DNA from: Chitinophaga polysaccharea
Lineage (GTDB): Bacteria > Bacteroidota > Bacteroidia > Chitinophagales > Chitinophagaceae
Direction of reading: 5' to 3'
Length of the DNA stretch: 64,000 nucleotides
NCBI RefSeq assembly: GCF_902150045.1
Contig: NZ_CABFVU010000004.1
Span: forward strand, 558,001-622,000
Shown: positions 26,949 through 34,725 of the stretch, in pieces
Numbering within the stretch: the first letter of the stretch is position 1
How the letters are laid out: each line of letters opens with the position of its first letter
The notes under the pieces: generated by a model
Databases searched by the model: none
What the model was told of the DNA's origin: nothing
What the model saw: only the letters and a program-made list of their open reading frames with translations
Made by a program: the position numbers and the translations under genes

Positions 26949-28202
26949 ATGATCAAAAAATTATTATTATTATTAACCTTCTGGTTGCCATTCGCTGCTA
27001 TGGCGCAGGAAAAAGGTATGCATTTCGAGCATGGCTTGTCCTGGGAACAGATCAAAGCCAAAGCCAAAGCAGAGAACAAATACATCTTCGTGCACTGCTT
27101 CACCACCGGGTGCGAGATTTGTCCAAAGATGTCAGCCAACATTTTCCCGCAGGAAAAAGTAGGAGAGTTCATGAATGCCAAATTCCTCAATGTGAAGGTA
27201 CAGATGGACCAGACCCCCGAAGACGACGAAGAGGTGAAAAAATGGTATGATGATGCTCTAAAGATAAAGAAAGACTATGTAGAGAAAGACGATAATATCG
27301 GGAGATGTCCTACCTTTCTGGTCTTTTCACCGGAGGGTACCATCGTTGACCAGCAGGTAGGTGCGGCAAGAGACGCTGACATGTTCCTCGCGCAACGTGC
27401 TGCTTCCCTGGACCCTGATCAACAGTATTACACCCAGGTGGAAAAGTACAAAAACGGTCAGAAAGACACTGTTTTTCTGCGTAAGCTGGCTTACATGGCA
27501 AAGGATATAGGTTATGAGGGAATTGCATTTGCGGCAGCCAAAGCTTACCTTACACAGCAGCCCGAACTTTACACACCCGGTAACATTGATTTTGCACGTG
27601 CTATCAGCGTCAATCCCAAAGATGATATGATTAGCTCGATGCAGCATAGTTTGGAGACACCCGACATTATCAATCAACTTGGTGGCGTAGAAGCTAAATT
27701 AGTGGAGATAGTCGGTAAGGAGGAAGTATACGCTGCACTGCGTACCATAAATAAATCTGCACCCGACTGGGCAGCCATCGAAAAAAAGGTAAAGGCTAAA
27801 TATCCGTCCATTGCAGAACAACTGGTACTGAAAACCAAAATCCAGTATTTCAGTGATAAAAAAGACGGTGATAACGCGGTAGCGAACATTGTCGCCTATA
27901 TGAAAAAATACGGCAACACAGCTGATCCGTACACACTCAACGAATTCGCCCGGACCACCTTTGAAAAATGCAAAGATCAGAAATACATAGAACAGGCCCT
28001 GGAATGGAGCAAACGTTCTTTCAGAGAAAATGAGATGCCCGCATTTATGGACACCTACGCCAACCTGCTGTACAAAGCCGGTAAAAAGGCTGATGCCCTG
28101 GCCTGGGAAGAAAAAGCCATGAACAAAGCTAATGGTGAAGAGAAAAAGAACTACGAAACTACCCTGGAGAAAATGAAGAAAGGGGAGAAGTACTGGAATT
28201 AA
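26949..28202 (+). CDS. Secreted thioredoxin-like protein with helical repeat C-terminal region
   Basis: The 417-residue protein has a signal peptide (LLLLLTFWLPFAAMAQ), a thioredoxin-like domain (about 20-155) with a CEIC motif in FTTGCEICPKM in place of WCGPC, and CPTFLVFSPEGT around the cis-proline. The remaining 250 residues are helical with TPR-like character (RTTFEKCKDQKYIEQALEWS, YANLLYKAGKKADALAWEEK). It likely assists disulfide or protein handling in the periplasm. It is a tandem paralog of the gene at 26032; leader and promoter areas also align. A terminator follows. Confidence 0.85.
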   Translation: MIKKLLLLLTFWLPFAAMAQEKGMHFEHGLSWEQIKAKAKAENKYIFVHCFTTGCEICPKMSANIFPQEKVGEFMNAKFLNVKVQMDQTPEDDEEVKKWYDDALKIKKDYVEKDDNIGRCPTFLVFSPEGTIVDQQVGAARDADMFLAQRAASLDPDQQYYTQVEKYKNGQKDTVFLRKLAYMAKDIGYEGIAFAAAKAYLTQQPELYTPGNIDFARAISVNPKDDMISSMQHSLETPDIINQLGGVEAKLVEIVGKEEVYAALRTINKSAPDWAAIEKKVKAKYPSIAEQLVLKTKIQYFSDKKDGDNAVANIVAYMKKYGNTADPYTLNEFARTTFEKCKDQKYIEQALEWSKRSFRENEMPAFMDTYANLLYKAGKKADALAWEEKAMNKANGEEKKNYETTLEKMKKGEKYWN

Positions 28203-28225
28203 GAGATAGTTGGTTATCAGCAGAG

Positions 28226-28254
28226 AGGGCTTACCGGGAGGTGGGCCCTTTTTA
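28226..28254 (+). terminator. Terminator after the 417-residue thioredoxin-like gene
   Basis: AGGGC pairs with GCCCT across a 14-base loop, followed by TTTTT, 24 bp after the stop. Confidence 0.65.
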
Positions 28255-28294
28255 TTATCATTGGTCGTATGTACTGTATTTTTGGGCCACATCG

Positions 28295-28441
28295 GAAAAC
28301 CTGTCCTATAATATTTCCCAGCTGTTTGCCCAGGGTGGGCGACAAGATACTTAAGGTATTGGCAACAACGCCTGTTGGTTGGCTATTGTCTATTATCAAT
28401 ACACATTTCTTTGATTCGATAGTTACTCCGGTATTGTTCAT
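28295..28441 (-). pseudogene. DUF2000 family protein, N-terminal fragment
   Basis: The first 49 codons read MNNTGVTIESKKCVLIIDNS and QPTGVVANTLSILSPTLGKQ, the conserved start of DUF2000 proteins (VLIIDxxLPxGVIANT). After GNIIGQVF the similarity stops and the frame runs into unrelated sequence. It faces away from the Lrp remnant at 28597. In other bacteria DUF2000 genes are often found beside Lrp/AsnC regulators, so this was probably a divergent regulator/target pair. Confidence 0.7.
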
Positions 28442-28596
28442 GATTTTAGATCTATTGTTCCGGCGAATTTATAGGAAATGGCGTTTGGATGCTATATAAG
28501 GTTGTAATATTGGGAGTTATTTCTAAGTTTGATTCGTTTTTTACGAACAATTCCTAATTCAATCGCTTTAAAACACTAAGAACAGGGAAAAAGACC

Positions 28597-28746
28597 ATGA
28601 CGAAACTGGATAAAACAGATGTTGGTATAGTAAGTGCCTTGCAGGATAATGCTAAGCTGAACGTGAAAGAGCCGTCAGACTTGTTGCATATCCAAGACCC
28701 CTCTTTATGAGCGTATAAAACGGCTGGAAAATGAGGGGTACATTAC
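28597..28746 (+). pseudogene. Lrp/AsnC regulator, N-terminal fragment with frameshift
   Basis: MTKLDKTDVGIVSALQDNAK and LNVKEPSDLLHI match the Lrp helix-turn-helix. The frame then fails (stop at 28708), but a shifted frame carries on SKTPLYERIKRLENEGYITE, the rest of the domain. The ligand-binding half is gone. At about 28747 the sequence changes into an inverted piece of a 5'-nucleotidase gene. Confidence 0.82.
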
Positions 28747-28923
28747 CGAAAAACGTACCAGCCATCCACCAAAACGTTCGCCAGGGTTTTTTGAAAAAGC
28801 ATTGTTAATTTCCTTTTCTAACCAATCTTTGACTTGCCGCCCGGTAACTTCTCCTACCTTCATGTGTTCATTTACAGGCAGCAATCGCCACAAATCCTCC
28901 TTTGTAATCGCCTTCCTGCCACT
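28747..28923 (-). pseudogene. 5'-nucleotidase C-terminal domain fragment
   Basis: On the minus strand 59 residues read AITKEDLWRLLPVNEHMKVG, EVTGRQVKDWLEKEINNAFS and GERFGGWLVRFS. This is the 5_nucleotid_C domain (T.EDLW..LPVNE....EVTG..., GG...RF). It has neither start nor catalytic domain. It is wedged between an Lrp fragment and a LacI fragment of the other orientation. Confidence 0.75.
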
Positions 28924-28930
28924 TTCATCA

Positions 28931-29158
28931 GGAACACCGGAAGATATTGCTGTTGTAGGGTTCAATAACGACTTCATGAGCAAGATAACCGAACCCGAAT
29001 TAACCACCATAGATAACCCGGCTATGGAAATGGGGGAAATTGTGGCCAAACACCTGCTCCAGCAGTTGAACGGGAATATTCCTGTTGCCACCAATAACAA
29101 AATACTGCTTGAATCAAAATTGATCGTAAGAGCCTCTTCTTTGCGTATCAAAAGCTAA
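28931..29158 (+). pseudogene. LacI-family regulator, C-terminal fragment
   Basis: GTPEDIAVVGFNNDFMSKIT, EPELTTIDNPAMEMGEIVAK and ILLESKLIVRASS are the end of a LacI/PurR effector domain (IPEDIAVVGFxND, PxLTTV...MG..A). The DNA-binding and most of the effector domain are missing. The stop codon is intact at 29156-29158. Confidence 0.82.
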
Positions 29159-29438
29159 GACCCGGGCAGCCTGCCACTGGCGCAGGCGCTTTTACATAAC
29201 CTTTTGTTTGTGATAAAGTATTTCAGAAGAAATGGATGCGGATCTTAGTGTCAGTCAAGGATCCAGGAAATACTGTTGTAGCAGAGGAATATAAATAATG
29301 CACTTAAAATGTTACTATAGAGAAAGCTGCGGGTATACAACCTTATCTCATTTGCATGATAGTTTACGCCAGTGAGGTATAGAGCACAGACCATTCTGAG
29401 CGCACCGCCTACACATCACTTCATAAAATAAGTTAGCT

Positions 29439-29864
29439 TTATTTTATGACTTCGCTTACCAGGATGATTGGAGTGGCATTGGTATAGTTTGCAAAATCTG
29501 CGCGGATCGCATCTCTGTTTCGAGCGATGGCCGCTTGATATTCACTTAAACTTTTTACATAAAAAGTGCCAATGGCCATAAAAGGTAAAGGTTGATTAGG
29601 AACACCACCGGAAAGCCCTTTTTCAATAGTATATTTAACCAGATTTGACCCTAAGAAACCCGCAACCATAGGCATGTGCTTAGTTTCATAGTATTCCATA
29701 TTGAAAGTTTTACCCTCGGCATAAGGATACATGACGGATATCTTAATTAAGCCCTTTTCTGCAATAGCAATGTTGTGTTTTGCGGATTTCCCGGATCGCT
29801 TTTCCTGACTAAATGCCACAAAACAGGCGAATAAAAGCAAAAATGATAAGATAAGTTTGAACAT
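29439..29864 (-). CDS. EthD-family protein with signal peptide
   Basis: The 141-residue protein has a signal peptide (LILSFLLLFACFVAFSQ) and an EthD/dimeric alpha-beta barrel domain (KISVMYPYAEGKTFNMEYYE, TKHMPMVAGFLG, and AIGTFYVKSLSEYQAAI). Most EthD proteins are cytoplasmic; an exported one is less usual. The substrate is unknown. A 10-bp A/T-rich inverted repeat (29422-29431 with 29439-29448) overlaps the stop. Confidence 0.8.
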   Translation of the reverse strand: MFKLILSFLLLFACFVAFSQEKRSGKSAKHNIAIAEKGLIKISVMYPYAEGKTFNMEYYETKHMPMVAGFLGSNLVKYTIEKGLSGGVPNQPLPFMAIGTFYVKSLSEYQAAIARNRDAIRADFANYTNATPIILVSEVIK

Positions 29865-30476
29865 TATGATTAGTTAGGTTTAAGTTAAAAATACTTGAAT
29901 TATTTTGAATATATATACAATGAATCACATTGTCAAATGGATTTAGAGGAAATCGAATCTGAACAGGTCTGATGCCAGGAACAATTTTCATACGCTTATC
30001 ATTCCCTTAATTTGATACCTTTGCCTTAGTTCCCGGATACTTCTCAGGTACTTAGGAATCGTCTATGTGTAGTACTTACCATATAGTCCTCATACTGAAA
30101 TATCCCTGAGTTTTTACATTAGCTCACAGGCGGTGCGATCGCTTTTTCCAAATATGGTGGTGTATAATATCATTCTATTTGGAACGTTTTTCGGCATAGT
30201 TCTACAAAATGTGGCAAAAGCGGCGGGTTTGTTTTTGCATACATCTGCCGGTGAATAATTTGGGGTTGTATTTCGAGGTATGACACTTTCTGATCAGATG
30301 GAAAGCGTAACAGGTATAGCTATAGAAACTGTGTCGTCGTCCAGCGCACCCGCGAAAATGGCCAGGAAATTGGCGGAGCTGGTAAGCCGGTAAATTGCTT
30401 CGTTCAGCTTTCTTTATACAATAACCAATTGTAAGCCTAACCCGTGCTATGCGCGTCAATTTACACTCCCGCCTTT
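29865..30476. other. Intergenic region without a recognisable gene
   Basis: Only broken, unrecognised frames are present. A plus-strand stretch ending at about 30392 reads SAPAKMARKLAELVSR before a stop, perhaps the tail of a lost gene. No RNA gene is visible. Confidence 0.5.
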
Positions 30477-31001
30477 TTATTTGTTATTGCTTTTTTCTAA
30501 CAGTTCTTCATACGCAGGCTCCTCTGGCTTTTCCGTACCATCAGAAATTTTTATTCCGGCTTTTTCAAATTCCCGGGTTAATCTTTTATCGAAACCTGCG
30601 ATGTATAATGCAAATGATGAAGAATCTTTTACTTCAGGAATTGTCTTAAAAGGAGCAGCCGATTCTTTAAACCTATATAAAGTGGCTTCAGTACTATCGT
30701 TGCCTTCAAGAAGTACTGAGTCACCATAGTCTGTAATCTTAGCCGCGTAGCGATTCGTAAGGTATTTCAAAGAATCATTCTCTATTTTGTAAGGAAGCCC
30801 GAACCGGCCAACTTTCTGATTATAAAAAACTATGTATTGCGAATCAATATCAAATTCGCTATACCCATTTGCCATTGAAAATCTATGCCATTTTCCGATC
30901 AGAAATTTTCTGTTTCCTTCAATATTTTTAGGATCCGGTGAATCGCAGGCAGAAAGAGCAAAAATGAAAAATGCAAGAAAATAGGGTATTGATCTCATCA
31001 T
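30477..31001 (-). CDS. Small hypothetical lipoprotein
   Basis: The 174-residue protein begins with a lipoprotein signal peptide (PYFLAFFIFALSAC, Cys near residue 19) followed by DSPDPKN. The body contains FLIGKWHRFSMANG, YIVFYNQKVGRFGLPYKIEN and DSVLLEGNDSTEATLYRF, a lipocalin-like strand pattern, and a charged C terminus. I recognise no named family. It stands alone downstream of the GH11 gene, separated by a terminator. Confidence 0.7.
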   Translation of the reverse strand: MMRSIPYFLAFFIFALSACDSPDPKNIEGNRKFLIGKWHRFSMANGYSEFDIDSQYIVFYNQKVGRFGLPYKIENDSLKYLTNRYAAKITDYGDSVLLEGNDSTEATLYRFKESAAPFKTIPEVKDSSSFALYIAGFDKRLTREFEKAGIKISDGTEKPEEPAYEELLEKSNNK

Positions 31002-31057
31002 AACTAATAGTTAGTATATTAAAGAGGCATTCTTAATCCGGGTAAGTGATGGGAAAT

Positions 31058-31104
31058 AACAGACAGATACTACCTGGCAGAAAGCCCGGCAGTATCTGTC
31101 TGTT
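31058..31104 (-). terminator. Terminator of the GH11 gene
   Basis: A perfect 14-bp stem (31058-31071 with 31091-31104, core ACAGACAGATACT) with a 19-base loop lies 19 bp downstream of the GH11 stop. Confidence 0.75.
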
Positions 31105-31122
31105 ATTAATTTAAACCAGTGT

Positions 31123-31887
31123 TTATTGCGCCCAAATGGTACAGTTAATATTGCCATTAGTATTAGTGCCCCAGGTCTCTGCAACCATAATGGCCGGAAT
31201 ATTTAACTGGCCAAGAGTATACCCTAAACTACTCCACTTGTTATAGTGGTTGGCAAAAGTAATGACGCGGTTTTGTCCGGTAGTAACTTTTGTGACTCTG
31301 GAGCTATAGATCTGTCTGAAGCCATCACCACCATCAATATTTTTACCTGTCACCCAACGGGTCCATACGTTATAACCTGCACCATCGCTTTCAAATGTCC
31401 CTAAATAAGTGCCGGTATGCGGTGATACTGCACCCCATGTTTCATTCACATAATACTCATAATAAGGGTTTCTGCTCCATCCATACCAGCCGAAAGTACC
31501 ACCACCGGAATTTGAATAAGTACCAAGATTATATCCTATTTTGTAGGATGCAGAACCTACAGAATAGCCTTTACCGCACGTAAAGTTGCCATTAAATCCG
31601 TTCCAGTTAACGCTGTAATTTCCTCCAGGGCCATTCGCGTAATTAACTGTACCGGTAGCACCATCACTTTTCCAAAGTGACCAAAAAAAGCCGTTATGCG
31701 TACCCGATTGGTAGGATTGGGCCGCGACTTCAGTTTTGGAAAGACGTTCAATGCCAGCTATATCGGGCTGGGTCTTTGCTTCTTTTTTACAGCCTGTTAA
31801 AATTGTAGAGCCTGCAAGTACAACGATTGCAGCAGCGCTAAAAGCAACCTTCCTGGTTACTTTTGTCAGTGGGTTTTCTTTTTTCAT
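31123..31887 (-). CDS. GH11 endo-1,4-beta-xylanase, lipoprotein
   Basis: The 254-residue protein is a lipoprotein (lipobox STILTGC, Cys33, then KKEAK). The catalytic domain (about 60-254) is of glycoside hydrolase family 11: GTHNGFFWSLWKSDG, GGNYSVNWNGFNGNFTCGKG, YGWSRNPYYEYYVNE with nucleophile Glu144, FANHYNKWSSLG, and VAETWG with acid/base Glu237. It should cut internal bonds of xylan at the cell surface. The GH30 gene at 32828 points the opposite way across a 940-bp gap, so both may serve xylan use. The lysine/acidic residues after the lipid Cys fit surface export. Confidence 0.92.
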   Translation of the reverse strand: MKKENPLTKVTRKVAFSAAAIVVLAGSTILTGCKKEAKTQPDIAGIERLSKTEVAAQSYQSGTHNGFFWSLWKSDGATGTVNYANGPGGNYSVNWNGFNGNFTCGKGYSVGSASYKIGYNLGTYSNSGGGTFGWYGWSRNPYYEYYVNETWGAVSPHTGTYLGTFESDGAGYNVWTRWVTGKNIDGGDGFRQIYSSRVTKVTTGQNRVITFANHYNKWSSLGYTLGQLNIPAIMVAETWGTNTNGNINCTIWAQ

Positions 31888-32827
31888 ATCGTGGGTTGTT
31901 TGGTTAAAGAAGCAAAAAAAGCATATTTAAAAATGGAACAATGCTAATAATCACCAAATTTGTTGCACAAATGTTCATACTCTGCTTATTGTTAACCTAT
32001 ATTCAGAAATGTCACATTGACCACAGATAACATTGAAAATGCTAATTTTCGGTGTATGAGAAGTTATTGGGGGAGTGGCTCTTTTAAAACCGTGAGAGAA
32101 TACCGGAATGACCTTCATAAAATAAGAGCCTATCTGTCTATTTCTTAAGAACGGGTTGGAAAAGATAAGGCAGGACAAATGGTTCGGAAATTTTTTTCCG
32201 TAAGGGTAAAAAATCGAATTGAGTGTCTCTTTATGACGGGTTCCATCTTTTGGAGAATGAATAATCCAGAATCTTTATCTTAACCTGACGTATCGATGCT
32301 GAAAAAAGAAGGTATTTCCACGTTGTTCAAGACTACAGCGCAACTGTCTTTCCCTGTTTGCCTGAAGGACCTTACGTCCTTAGAAAAGGGCTATCATCAA
32401 ATATCCGTTAATGTTCAGTTGTTATTTATTACCGGAGTGGTAAAAAACTCCTGTTTTTTGTTAGGTGTAGCCCCTGTTCAGAGAATTTAAGCCATGATGA
32501 AAGCCTGGAATGCGTCTCAGGGCAATCCTGTCCGGTTATGCCTTCAGAAGACCACAGTATTGAAAACGACCAGGTTGAAAAAATGACAGACCCAAAATGA
32601 GACACCTTCTACATGCAGAGAGCCGGTTCAGTTTTTCCGGTTTTACAATTTACACTAAACGGCAGGCAAAAACAGCGCAGGCCATTCATTTAAATAAAGG
32701 CTGGCAGTCTGCCGGGCTGTAATTGCCTCGTAATGTCTGTGGCCTTCCTTCCGTAAGCCCTTTGCTAAATGCTATTTTATTCGAATTTGGTTAACTCAGG
32801 TTTATTTATCGTTTAAAAATAATCAAA
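31888..32827. other. Long divergent intergenic region between GH11 and GH30
   Basis: This 940-bp stretch has no convincing gene; the short frames in it (for example 32296-32490) lack coding character. It contains copy 2 of the two-part promoter-like motif (32204-32232) pointing at GH30. The rest may hold regulatory sites or decayed sequence. Confidence 0.55.
32204..32232 (+). promoter_or_regulatory. Two-part promoter-like motif, copy 2 (GGGTAAA-N13-TGTCTCTTT)
   Basis: GGGTAAA at 32204-32210 and TGTCTCTTT at 32224-32232, spacer 13 bases, with a T-tract upstream at 32190-32198. It points to the GH30 gene 596 bp downstream. The leader would be long, or an unseen short gene could lie between. 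Confidence 0.6.
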
Positions 32828-34531
32828 ATGAAACTGGAAATGTTTAGAAATTTGTGGCTGATATACGCAGCCGTGGTTTTAATGACAGCAGGCTGCAGCA
32901 AACCGGGCATTTTTCGGTTGGATGATGTTCCGGGTACGATCAAGCCCGCTGTTAATAGTAAGGCAACCCTGGACTGGAATACAACTTACCAGCACATTCA
33001 GGGTTTTGGCGTGTTTGCGGGAAGGGCTATACCGTTTTTCGAATCAGCCCATAGAGACACTGTTCTTGCAAATTTGTTCGGCGATAATGGGCTTCGCCTG
33101 AATATGATCCGTGGAGAGATTTTGTGGACTTATTCTTACAATCCATCCAATTGGAATGTAACGCTACATCCTTCCAATGTCAATATTACGACAGATCCCC
33201 AAAGCGCTGTGTATAGAGAACTGGATTGGTTAAAAAAACAGGAACTCAGTCAACTGTGGATATTGAAGAAAGCAAAAGAACGTTATAATGTGCCTGTCAT
33301 GTATGCCTCAGCATGGAGTCCTCCTCTTGCTATGCGTATTAATCCCAAATCGGAGAAACCAGGGACGATGCAACTTGTGAAGTTTATTAACGCCCTTATT
33401 AATCATGAGGACACAACCGGCATGCTTGATTTCCTGAGAAATGGTAACTCCTTTGCCTCCGGCGCCGACACCCTGTTTAATACACTGAATTTTAAAACTT
33501 CGGCAGACAGTTATGCACGCTACATTGCGGGATTTTTGCGGGCGTATCAGAAGGAAGGTATCCGCTTTTATGGTGTAAGCCCTGCTAACGAACCAGACAA
33601 TATCGTTGCGGAGTGGGCAAATTGTGTCTGGTCGCCTAAACAGCTTGGACAGTTTATTTCGAATAATTTAAGGCCGGTATTAAACAGTTCAGGCTTTTCA
33701 AATGTGAAGATCTTATCTCCCGAAGCTGCTTCCTGGAGAACGTCTGATGCATACCTGAACGGGTTTGGATTGCATAATTCCGGATCATTCCTGGAGGGAA
33801 TAGCTAATGCTATTGTGTCGGGTTTTCAGCTGGCGTTCTTCGGAAAGGAGCCGATGGATCAAAGCAATATTGATATCTATGCCACGCATACTTATTCAGA
33901 TGCTGCCGATGCAGGGGAGCAATGGAGAACTGGTGGTAAAGCTGGTGGTCTCCTTGACCTGAAGCCCGGTTCACTGGCGGTATCAGGAAAACCTGTATGG
34001 GTAACAGAAGCCTCAGATGCCATGGCTCCGGCGGATGCGTCCATGGCTGAAGGGCTGCATCTTGGTATAAACATATTCAATGCCCTGACAACAGGCAACG
34101 CAAGTGCCTATACTTTCTGGCTTGGACTTTTAGATAACAGGAATAATGAAGCATTGATATGGGGAGATGGGCCAACCGGGCCGTTGACATATCCCAAACT
34201 GTACGATGTAATGGGTAATTTCTCCCGTTATATAGGCGCGGGGTATGTTAGGATCGGGGCAACACAACCCAATCCCGATTTACGGATAGCAGCCTTCAAA
34301 GATCCCTTAACCGGTAAATTTTCCATAGTTACCATCAATTCAGGAGATGGGGAGCAGCACTGTACATTAAGCCTGACGGGTTTTAAATCCGGTAGTCTGA
34401 CCGGGTACCTTACAAGCGACGCTAGTAGCAGTCGCTGGAAATCCGGCATTGTTCCTGTAAATACCGACGGTACATTTAATGTTGTAGTACCCGCTAAAAG
34501 TATAGTTACCTATACAGGCGTTAAAAATTAA
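32828..34531 (+). CDS. GH30-family glycosidase (xylanase-like), lipoprotein
   Basis: The 567-residue lipoprotein (lipobox LMTAGC, Cys23) has a TIM barrel and a C-terminal beta domain of GH30. Key residues are visible: the acid/base Glu255 in GVSPANEPDN and the nucleophile Glu394 in PVWVTEASDA. Other family signs are YQHIQGFGVF near the start and YPKLYDVMGNFSRYIGAGYV. The C-terminal part (ITSGDG-like strands ending AKSIVTYTGV) is the usual side domain. GH30 members cut glucuronoxylan, beta-1,6-glucan or related glycans; the GH11 neighbour favours xylan. Confidence 0.88.
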   Translation: MKLEMFRNLWLIYAAVVLMTAGCSKPGIFRLDDVPGTIKPAVNSKATLDWNTTYQHIQGFGVFAGRAIPFFESAHRDTVLANLFGDNGLRLNMIRGEILWTYSYNPSNWNVTLHPSNVNITTDPQSAVYRELDWLKKQELSQLWILKKAKERYNVPVMYASAWSPPLAMRINPKSEKPGTMQLVKFINALINHEDTTGMLDFLRNGNSFASGADTLFNTLNFKTSADSYARYIAGFLRAYQKEGIRFYGVSPANEPDNIVAEWANCVWSPKQLGQFISNNLRPVLNSSGFSNVKILSPEAASWRTSDAYLNGFGLHNSGSFLEGIANAIVSGFQLAFFGKEPMDQSNIDIYATHTYSDAADAGEQWRTGGKAGGLLDLKPGSLAVSGKPVWVTEASDAMAPADASMAEGLHLGINIFNALTTGNASAYTFWLGLLDNRNNEALIWGDGPTGPLTYPKLYDVMGNFSRYIGAGYVRIGATQPNPDLRIAAFKDPLTGKFSIVTINSGDGEQHCTLSLTGFKSGSLTGYLTSDASSSRWKSGIVPVNTDGTFNVVVPAKSIVTYTGVKN

Positions 34532-34576
34532 CCTGATTCTGTTAAATCCGGATAAATAGTAATTCGGTTTTCGCTG

Positions 34577-34694
34577 AAGAGGCTGTATCATAAGTAATTT
34601 TTACTCGATTTTATTCGGGTACCTGATGGAGAGAATTTTCGTTTACGCAATTCTCAGGACCTTCAGATTACTTTTGATACAGCCTCTTTTTTAT
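34577..34694. repeat. Palindromic element with nested hairpin
   Basis: Outer arms 34577-34598 and 34667-34688 pair over 22 bp with one mismatch (core AGAGGCTGTATCA). Inside is a second perfect hairpin, GAGAATT (34631-34637) with AATTCTC (34649-34655). The right side ends in TTTTTT. It lies between GH30 and the GH18 gene, which converge, so it may be a bidirectional terminator; its size and layered structure also resemble a small palindromic mobile repeat. Confidence 0.7.
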
Positions 34695-34725
34695 TAGCTT
34701 TCTTCATTTAAAAATCCGGATGGTG

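Noticed and set aside
32296..32490. Possible small gene between GH11 and GH30
   Set aside because: No recognisable motif, no clear ribosome site and the composition of random sequence.
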